From: Solirubrobacteraceae bacterium
Lineage (GTDB): Bacteria > Actinomycetota > Thermoleophilia > Solirubrobacterales > Solirubrobacteraceae
Assembly (NCBI GenBank): GCA_025451035.1
Contig: JANWLE010000008.1
Coordinates: 1-49,362 of the forward strand
DNA length: 49,362 bases
Direction: 5' to 3'
In this document: one piece after another, positions 43,618 through 49,362 of the stretch
Layout: every line of letters starts with the position of its first letter
Position numbering within the stretch: the stretch's first letter is position 1
Notes under the pieces: model-generated
The model's database searches: none
Seen by the model: the letters and a program-made list of their open reading frames with translations, nothing else
What the model was told of the DNA's origin: nothing
Position numbers and translations under genes: made by a program

Positions 43618-44016
43618 ATGGCCGAGGCGAGCTACCCCGATGGTCTGCTGTATCACCCAGCCCACGACTGGGCCAGAATCGATCCCGCAGAGACAGGGCT
43701 CGCGACGTTCGGCATCACCTGGTACGCGCAGGACTCGCTGGGGGAGGTCGTCTTCTGTGAGCTGCCGCCGCCCGGGACGGCAGTCACAGCCGGCGAGCCA
43801 TACGCGGAGGTCGAGTCGGTCAAGGCGGTCTCCGACGTCGTCGCGCCGCTGTCCGGCGAGATCGTCGAGGTCAACGAATCGCTCGCCGACGCGCCCCAGG
43901 AGATAAACGAGGACCCATACGGCGAAGGCTGGCTCGTCAAGGTGCGCCTGTCAGACCCCGCCGAGCGCGAGCAGCTGATGGACGCCGCCGCGTACACCTC
44001 GAGCCTCTCCGGCTGA
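43618..44016 (+). CDS. gcvH: Glycine cleavage H-protein
   Basis: A 132-residue lipoyl carrier that shuttles the aminomethyl group between P, T and L proteins. The lipoylated Lys69 is in VESVKAVSDVVAPLSGEIVE. HDWARIDPAETGLATFGI and AQDSLGEVVFCELP are typical. GAAGGA stands 11 nt before the ATG. No lipoate synthesis gene and no L-protein gene are in the window. Confidence 0.97.
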   Translation: MAEASYPDGLLYHPAHDWARIDPAETGLATFGITWYAQDSLGEVVFCELPPPGTAVTAGEPYAEVESVKAVSDVVAPLSGEIVEVNESLADAPQEINEDPYGEGWLVKVRLSDPAEREQLMDAAAYTSSLSG

Positions 44017-44050
44017 AAGTCACGCTCGCCTCTAAGCTCATAAAGCAGCC

Positions 44051-45460
44051 TTGACCCGCTATACCGCCACCACCCCCCAAGACTTGGCGCAGATGCTCGA
44101 GGCGATCGGCGTCTCCAGCGTTGCTGAGATATTCGAGCGTCAGATCCCTCAAGCGCTGCGTCTAAAACGGCCACTGGAATTGCCGGGCGGCCAGTCCGAG
44201 CAGGACGTCTACGCGCATCTTGTGGCGCTGGCGGAGCGAAACACGAGCACCGAGGATCAGCTCTGCTTTTTGGGCGCGGGGATGTACGACCACTATGTGC
44301 CAGCGCTCGTGGACATGCTGTGCGAGCGCTCGGAGTTCCTGACCCCATACACCCCGTATCAGCCGGAGATCTCACAAGGCGGCCTGCAGGTGATGTTCGA
44401 GTACCAAACGGCGATCTGCGAGCTGACCGGTCTCGAAGTCTCAAACGCGTCGGTATACGACGGCCCGAGCGCGGTCGCGTCCGCTGGATATCTAGCCAAG
44501 CTGGACAACGGCCGCGGCCGTTTCGTGGTTAGCGCGGGGCTGCATCCCCACTCGCTTCAGACGCTGCGCACCTACGCCCACGGCTACGGCGTCGAGGTCG
44601 TAGAGGTGCCGTTGCGCGACGGGGTCACCGACATCCACGCGTGGGGCGCGGCGATCGACGAGCAGACGAGTGCCGCGATCTTCGCGCAACCAAACTTCTA
44701 CGGGGCGGTTGAGGACGCCCAGGCGCTTGCCGCGGCCGCGAAGTCAGATCCCGCCGAAGGGAACGCGGCTGACACGTCGCCCGTCGTGATCGCCCAGGTC
44801 GACCCGCTCACCCTCGGCGTGCTCGCTCCCCCCGGGCAGTGCGGCGTCGACGTCGCCGTCGGCGAGGGTCAGTCGCTCGGCAACCGCCTGGACTTCGGCG
44901 GGCCGTCGTTCGGCTTCTTCGCCGCCCGCATGGAGTACCTGCGGCGGATGCCGGGGCGCATCGCCGGCGAAACCGTCGACGTCGACGGCCGGCGTGGCTT
45001 CGTGCTGACGCTGCAAACCCGCGAGCAGCACATCCGCCGCGAGAAGGCGACCTCGAATATCTGCACGGCCCAGGCGCTGAACGCACTAGCCGGCATGGCC
45101 TACATGGCCTGGCTCGGCCGCCGCGGGATCGTCGAGCTCGGCGAGCTGATGCTCGCACGCACCCATTACGCGCGCGAGCGCCTCGCCGCGCTCCCCGGCG
45201 TGGAGAAGCTGCACGACCAGCCGGTGATGCGGGAGTTCGCGCTGCGCCTGGACGGCGACGTCGACGCTATACGTCGCCGCTGCATCGCCGACGGCGTCAA
45301 CCCCGGCGTCGACCTGCAGGCGCTCACCGCGCGCGAGGAGGATCGCGGCGGGCTGCTCCTTGCGATCACAGAGCGACGCACGCGTCGCGACATCGACCGG
45401 CTGACGGAGGTCCTCGGCGCGGCGGTCGCCGCCGAGCGCCAGGCGGTGGCGGCGCTATGA
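44051..45460 (+). CDS. gcvPA: Glycine dehydrogenase (decarboxylating) subunit 1
   Basis: A 469-residue N-terminal half of the two-subunit P-protein. Typical segments are SFLGAGMYDHYVPA-like FLGAGMYDHYVPALVD, TPYQPEISQGGLQVMFEYQ, ELTGLEVSNASVYDG and EAxTSNICTAQALNAL-like KATSNICTAQALNALAG. The subunit does not carry the PLP lysine but completes the active site. It starts at TTG 44051; TAAGCT lies 12 nt upstream and could be a weak -10. Its TGA overlaps the gcvPB ATG. Confidence 0.95.
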   Translation: MTRYTATTPQDLAQMLEAIGVSSVAEIFERQIPQALRLKRPLELPGGQSEQDVYAHLVALAERNTSTEDQLCFLGAGMYDHYVPALVDMLCERSEFLTPYTPYQPEISQGGLQVMFEYQTAICELTGLEVSNASVYDGPSAVASAGYLAKLDNGRGRFVVSAGLHPHSLQTLRTYAHGYGVEVVEVPLRDGVTDIHAWGAAIDEQTSAAIFAQPNFYGAVEDAQALAAAAKSDPAEGNAADTSPVVIAQVDPLTLGVLAPPGQCGVDVAVGEGQSLGNRLDFGGPSFGFFAARMEYLRRMPGRIAGETVDVDGRRGFVLTLQTREQHIRREKATSNICTAQALNALAGMAYMAWLGRRGIVELGELMLARTHYARERLAALPGVEKLHDQPVMREFALRLDGDVDAIRRRCIADGVNPGVDLQALTAREEDRGGLLLAITERRTRRDIDRLTEVLGAAVAAERQAVAAL

Positions 45461-46968
45461 GTGAGACGCCGCTCCAGCACGAGCCTGTGCTCACCGTCTT
45501 CCAGAAGGGCGCGGAAGGCCGCCGCGCCTTCCAGTGCCCCGAGCGCGACGTGCCCGAGGTCGACCCCGAGCAGCTGCTGCCTGCACGTTTGCGCCGCTCG
45601 CAGCCACCCCGGCTGCCGGAGCTCTCCGAGCCCGAGATCGTCCGTCACTACGTGCGCCTGTCAAAGCGCAACTTCGACCTGGACTCCGGATTCTACCCGC
45701 TCGGCTCGTGCACGATGAAGCACAACCCGCGTCTGCACGAGCGCCTGGCGGCACTGCCGGGCCACGCGCGGCTGCACCCGCTCCAGGACGCAGAGCACGC
45801 CCAGGGAGCGCTCGAGCTGATGTGGAACCTCGAACGAGCCCTGGCGGAGATCGCCGGGCTGCCGTACGTCTCGCTGCAACCGTCCGCCGGCTCCCACGGC
45901 GAGCTCGCCGGGGTGCTGTTGACACGTGCCTACCACGAGGACCGCGGCGAGCATCGCCACAAGGTGCTGACACCCGATACCGCCCACGGCACCAACCCGG
46001 CGACGGTCACGATGGCCGGCTTTGAGGTCGTCAAGCTCGCCACCAACACGGACGGCGGCGTCGACCTGGAGGACCTGCGCGCAAAGGCCGACACCGACGT
46101 CGCCTGCCTGATGCTCACGAACCCCAACACGCTTGGCGTGTTCGACGCAAACATCCAGGAGATCTCTCATATCGTGCACGACGTGGGAGCCACGCTCTAC
46201 TACGACGGGGCGAACCTGAACGCCGTCATGGGTCTCTCCCGGCCCGGCGACATGGGGTTTGACATCGTGCACTTCAACCTGCACAAGTCGTTCACCCAGC
46301 CGCACGGCGGCGGCGGGCCGGGCTCCGGACCGATCGCGGTGTCCGAGCGCATCGAGCCCTACCTGCCGTGCCCGGTGATCACGCGCGAAACGCACGGGGA
46401 CGGCGAGGCGGCCCCCGCCCGGTTCGCGCTCGAGAACGACCGGCCCAAGTCGATTGGGCGTCTGCGCGGCTTCCAGGGCAACTACGGCTGCTTCGTGCGA
46501 GCCTACGCCTACATCTGCTCGCTCGGCGCGGAGGGACTGAAGGACGCCTCCGAGACGGCGGTGCTCAACGCCAACTATCTGCTTGCGCTGCTGAAGCAGG
46601 AGGGCGTGGCCGAGCATCTGCCGCTCGCCTATGGCGAGCTCTGCATGCACGAGTTCGTGCTCTCCGGCGGACCGATGAAGCGCGAGCTTCAGATCAAGAC
46701 GCTGGACCTCGCCAAGCGGCTGCTCGACTTCGGCTACCACCCGCCGACCGTGTACTTCCCGCTGCTGGTCGAGGAGGCTCTGATGGTCGAGCCGACCGAG
46801 ACCGAGACCAAGGAGACGCTCGATGCGTTCGCCAAGGCGATCGCCGAAATCCTGCGGGAGGCGGCCGAGGACCCACAGCTCGCGCGCAACGCGCCATACA
46901 CCACACCCGTACGCCGCCTGGACGAGGTCGGTGCCGCCAAGCGGCCGGTGATCAGGCAAGCCCTATAG
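45457..46968 (+). CDS. gcvPB: Glycine dehydrogenase (decarboxylating) subunit 2
   Basis: A 503-residue PLP-binding half of the P-protein, which decarboxylates glycine and loads the aminomethyl group on GcvH. It shows RNFDLDSGFYPLGSCTMKHN, LQPSAGSHGELAG, DTAHGTNPATVTMAG and YYDGANLNAVMG. The PLP lysine lies in VHFNLHKSFTQPHGGGGPG. The start is the ATG overlapping the gcvPA stop; the longer open frame upstream lies inside gcvPA. Split P-protein is usual in Gram-positive and thermophilic lineages. Confidence 0.96.
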   Translation: MSETPLQHEPVLTVFQKGAEGRRAFQCPERDVPEVDPEQLLPARLRRSQPPRLPELSEPEIVRHYVRLSKRNFDLDSGFYPLGSCTMKHNPRLHERLAALPGHARLHPLQDAEHAQGALELMWNLERALAEIAGLPYVSLQPSAGSHGELAGVLLTRAYHEDRGEHRHKVLTPDTAHGTNPATVTMAGFEVVKLATNTDGGVDLEDLRAKADTDVACLMLTNPNTLGVFDANIQEISHIVHDVGATLYYDGANLNAVMGLSRPGDMGFDIVHFNLHKSFTQPHGGGGPGSGPIAVSERIEPYLPCPVITRETHGDGEAAPARFALENDRPKSIGRLRGFQGNYGCFVRAYAYICSLGAEGLKDASETAVLNANYLLALLKQEGVAEHLPLAYGELCMHEFVLSGGPMKRELQIKTLDLAKRLLDFGYHPPTVYFPLLVEEALMVEPTETETKETLDAFAKAIAEILREAAEDPQLARNAPYTTPVRRLDEVGAAKRPVIRQAL

Positions 46969-46970
46969 AC

Positions 46971-47987
46971 GTGCGGATCTTCTCCGGCATACAGCCCACC
47001 GGCTCAAAGCACCTCGGCAACTACATCGGCGCCATCCGCCAGTACGTGGAGGGGCAGGATCGCGGCGAGGCGTTGTACTGCATCGTCGATCTGCACGCGA
47101 TCACAGTCAGCTACGACCCGCACGAGCTGCGCTCGAGTCTGTATGACCTGTGTGCGCTGCTGCTGGCAGCCGGACTGGATGCGCAGCGGTGCATCCTCTT
47201 CCGCCAGAGCGACGTGCTCGAGCACGCCGAGCTGACGTGGCTACTAGCGAGCGTCACGGCGTTCGGCGACTTGCAGCGCATGCACCAGTTCAAGGACAAG
47301 TCAGCCAGCCAGCGCGAGCTTGTCTCTGGTGGCCTGTTCTTCTATCCGGTGCTGATGGCAGCCGACGTGCTGGCCTATCGCGCCACCGACGTGCCGGTCG
47401 GCGACGACCAGCGCCAGCACGTCGAGCTGATGCGCGACATCGCGATCCGCTTCAACGCCCGCTTCGGCGGCGGGGAGGAGGTGCTCCTCGTGCCTGAGCA
47501 TCGCATCCCGTCGGTCGGCGCGCGCATCATGGACCTGCAGGATCCGGCGCGCAAGATGTCCACCACCGGAGGCTCCGAGCAGGGCACCATCTACGTCCTT
47601 GATGAGCCCGCCACGATCGTCAAGAAGATCGCCAGCGCCGTGACAGACTCCGGCCGGGAGATCGTCCGCTCGCCGGAGAAGGCTGGAGTGTCGAACCTGA
47701 TCGAGATCCTGGCGGTCGCCTCGGGGCGCACGCCGCAGCAGGTGGAAGCCGACATGGCCGACGCCCGCGGCTACGGTGACTTGAAGAAAGCGGTGGCAGA
47801 GGCGGTCGTCGCGATGCTCGCGCCGGTGCGTGAGCGCTACGTACGGTTGCGCGCCGACGAGGGCGCGCTCGAGCAGATCCTCGCCGACGGGGCGGCCCGG
47901 GCCAGCGAGATCGCCTCGCACACGCTCGCGGATGTACGCGAGCGCATGGGTGTTGGGGCTCCGCGTCAGACACGCACGCTACGGTAG
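46971..47987 (+). CDS. trpS: Tryptophanyl-tRNA synthetase
   Basis: A 338-residue class I synthetase. The start is GTG 46971, two bases after the gcvPB stop (VRIFSGIQPTGSKHLGNYIG). The HIGH-like signature is KHLGN at about 14-18 and the KMSKS-like loop is KMSTT (about 194-198). VGDDQRQHVELMRDIAIRFN and the C-terminal anticodon-recognition helices are present. The stop codon TAG forms part of a TACGGT box that could start an scpA transcript. Confidence 0.96.
   Translation: MRIFSGIQPTGSKHLGNYIGAIRQYVEGQDRGEALYCIVDLHAITVSYDPHELRSSLYDLCALLLAAGLDAQRCILFRQSDVLEHAELTWLLASVTAFGDLQRMHQFKDKSASQRELVSGGLFFYPVLMAADVLAYRATDVPVGDDQRQHVELMRDIAIRFNARFGGGEEVLLVPEHRIPSVGARIMDLQDPARKMSTTGGSEQGTIYVLDEPATIVKKIASAVTDSGREIVRSPEKAGVSNLIEILAVASGRTPQQVEADMADARGYGDLKKAVAEAVVAMLAPVRERYVRLRADEGALEQILADGAARASEIASHTLADVRERMGVGAPRQTRTLR
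47980..47985 (+). promoter_or_regulatory. Candidate -10 box of a leaderless promoter (scpA)
   Basis: TACGGT at the very end of trpS lies 6 nt before the scpA ATG. Since scpA is also downstream of trpS in an apparent operon, this would be an extra internal start. Confidence 0.3.
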
Positions 47988-47991
47988 ACCG

Positions 47992-48750
47992 ATGAGCCTC
48001 GCATCGATCGAGCTGGACGTCGAGCTGTTCAGCGGCCCCTTCGACCTGCTGCTGGCGCTCGTCGTGCGTGACGAGGTCGACCTGCTCGAACTCGAGCTCG
48101 CCGACGTCGTGCTCGCCTACCTCGACCAGCTCGCCGCTCGCGACGAGCTCGACCTCGAGACAGCCACCGAATTCATTGTCCTGATAGCAGCGCTGCTGGA
48201 GCTGAAGTCGCGGTTGATGCTCGCCGGTGACGAGGACGACGAGCTGCTCGAGATAGAGCCAGAGCAGGCCGCTGAGGAGCTGCTGGAACGGATGCTGGAT
48301 GCCCGCCGCTACCGTGACGCCGCCACCTACCTGCGGGAGCTGCTCGCCGGCGAGGAAGGCGTGCGCTTCCGCGAAGCGCCGCTGCCCGCGCACCTGCGCC
48401 GCACCCAGCTACAGGAGCAGGAGGGATCGCAGGACCCGAAGATGCTCGGTGTCGCGCTGGCTGGGCTGCTGCGCATGCCGCCGGCCATCGACATACGTCA
48501 CATCGGCGTTCCGCGCATCACCGTCGCCGAGCGGATAAGTCACCTGCGCAGCCTGTTGCACAGAGGCAGCTTCTCCTTCGATGAGGCTGTCAAGGACGAT
48601 GACCGCATGACCGTCGCGGTCACCGTGTTCGCGCTGCTCGAGCTCTACAAGCGCGGTGAGGCGGACTGGCAGCAGAGCGAGGCGTTCGGGGAGATCACCA
48701 TCACTGCTCGCGTCAGCGAGTTCGACGGCTTGCAGAGGATGGCTGGATGA
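47992..48750 (+). CDS. scpA: Chromosome segregation and condensation protein ScpA
   Basis: A 252-residue kleisin that bridges the two SMC heads in the condensin-like complex. The N-terminal FSGPFDLLLALVVRDEVDLLE is the ScpA signature (about 14-34). Next comes ATEFIVLIAALLELKSRLML (about 60-80), an acidic region and the C-terminal winged helix ending VTVFALLELYKRGEA...ITITARVSEF. ATG 47992 follows trpS by 4 bases. Its stop overlaps scpB (ATGA). Confidence 0.94.
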   Translation: MSLASIELDVELFSGPFDLLLALVVRDEVDLLELELADVVLAYLDQLAARDELDLETATEFIVLIAALLELKSRLMLAGDEDDELLEIEPEQAAEELLERMLDARRYRDAATYLRELLAGEEGVRFREAPLPAHLRRTQLQEQEGSQDPKMLGVALAGLLRMPPAIDIRHIGVPRITVAERISHLRSLLHRGSFSFDEAVKDDDRMTVAVTVFALLELYKRGEADWQQSEAFGEITITARVSEFDGLQRMAG

Positions 48751-49362
48751 GCGAGTCGCCGGAGCCCGCGCGCGTAATCGAAGCGCTGCTGTTCCTCTCG
48801 CCCGATCCCCTGAGCGCACAGGAGCTCGCCGATGCCTCAGAGCTCGACAGCGAGACCGTCGCAAAGGCGCTCGAGCTGCTCGCAGAGCGCTACGCGCCGG
48901 GCGCGAGCGGAATACACCTGCGTGAGCTAGCCGGCGGCTACACGTTCGCCTCAGACCCGTTGGCCGAGCCAGCCGCCAGGCGCCTGGTCAACCGCCCGCG
49001 CGTGGCCTCACTGACCCCGCCCCAAGCCGAGACGCTGGCGATCGTCGCCTACCTGCAGCCGGTCTCGCGCCCCCAGATCACCCGCATCCGCGGCGTCAGC
49101 GCCGACTCGGCCGTCGCGACGCTGCTCGACCGGGGCCTAATCGAACAGGCGGGACGCTCGGAGTTCGGAGCCGTCATGTATCGCACAAGCACGCTGTTTT
49201 TGAAGCTGTTCGGCCTCTCCTCGCTGGATCAGCTACCGGACATAGCGCAATGGGACCCGACCCCGGAGGAGCAGGCCGAGCTACGCGAGCGGCTGCTGCG
49301 GGCGGGTGACGCGCGCGCAGGCAGGCCCGCCTTGAGCGAGGAGCAACAGCCGGTCGGCGGCG
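48747..49362 (+). CDS. scpB: Segregation and condensation protein ScpB (partial, runs off window)
   Basis: The first 205 codons are present with no stop before the window edge. It begins MSESPEPARVIEALLFLSPD, contains ELAGGYTFASDP, TPPQAETLAIVAYLQPVSRP and IRGVSADSAVATLLDRGLIE (the two winged-helix domains), then the family's YRTSTLFLKLFGLSSLDQLP. ScpB dimers bind ScpA in the SMC complex. The last 30 residues after the second winged helix look like a polar tail. The start overlaps the scpA stop. Confidence 0.95.
   Translation, partial: MSESPEPARVIEALLFLSPDPLSAQELADASELDSETVAKALELLAERYAPGASGIHLRELAGGYTFASDPLAEPAARRLVNRPRVASLTPPQAETLAIVAYLQPVSRPQITRIRGVSADSAVATLLDRGLIEQAGRSEFGAVMYRTSTLFLKLFGLSSLDQLPDIAQWDPTPEEQAELRERLLRAGDARAGRPALSEEQQPVGG

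Noticed and set aside
45661-46959. 432-codon open frame antisense to gcvPB.
   Set aside because: Same reason: long antisense frames are common opposite GC-rich genes, and the product matches nothing.

Overview
This 49 kb window is GC-rich, densely packed bacterial chromosome. The gene content points to an actinomycete of a deep lineage, most likely class Thermoleophilia (Solirubrobacterales-like). The signs are GC-rich third codon positions, a division and cell-wall (dcw) cluster with ftsQ-ftsZ but no ftsA, a meso-diaminopimelate-type MurE, and many GTG/TTG starts with 4-bp ATGA/GTGA overlaps. The taxonomic call is an inference from this content, not from a marker gene.

Layout. 1-112: tail of an IS5-like transposase cut by the window edge. 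142-4022 (minus strand): HxlR regulator, Lon protease with a clear sigma-70-type promoter, and a YihY/BrkB membrane protein. 4115-12964 (plus strand): a tight operon with a sigma-70-like factor, a one-pass membrane protein and then TcpC-, TcpD-, TcpE-, TcpF (VirB4)- and TcpH (VirB6)-like proteins. This is the channel half of a Gram-positive (Tn916/pCW3-type) conjugative type IV secretion system, without relaxase, coupling protein, hydrolase or integrase. 13066-24615: metabolic and envelope genes (FAD oxidoreductase, two-motif PAP2 protein, cobalamin adenosyltransferase, pntAA-pntAB-pntB transhydrogenase, glycerol-3-phosphate dehydrogenase, a degenerate Rho paralogue, a small unknown protein, an APC permease fused to a USP domain). 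24602-26233: DUF3352 lipoprotein.

26615-41575: the dcw cluster mraZ-rsmH-ftsL-ftsI-murE-murF-mraY-ftsW-murG-murC-murB-ftsQ-ftsZ, with murD absent from its usual place. 41594-42250: a second PAP2 protein. 42433-46968: glycine cleavage gcvT-gcvH-gcvPA-gcvPB. 46971-49362: trpS-scpA-scpB, the last running off the window.

The most promising items for new biology are the relaxase-free type IV secretion locus headed by its own sigma factor; a Rho-like protein that keeps the P-loop but has lost the catalytic Glu, Q-loop and arginine finger; an 18-bp perfect hairpin at the 5' end of the mraZ transcript whose loop is complementary to the mraZ Shine-Dalgarno sequence; and a 14-bp inverted repeat between the cobalamin adenosyltransferase and transhydrogenase genes. 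Several genes also carry a TAnnnT box 6-7 nt before the start codon, the arrangement expected for leaderless mRNAs. No tRNA, rRNA or CRISPR array was found.
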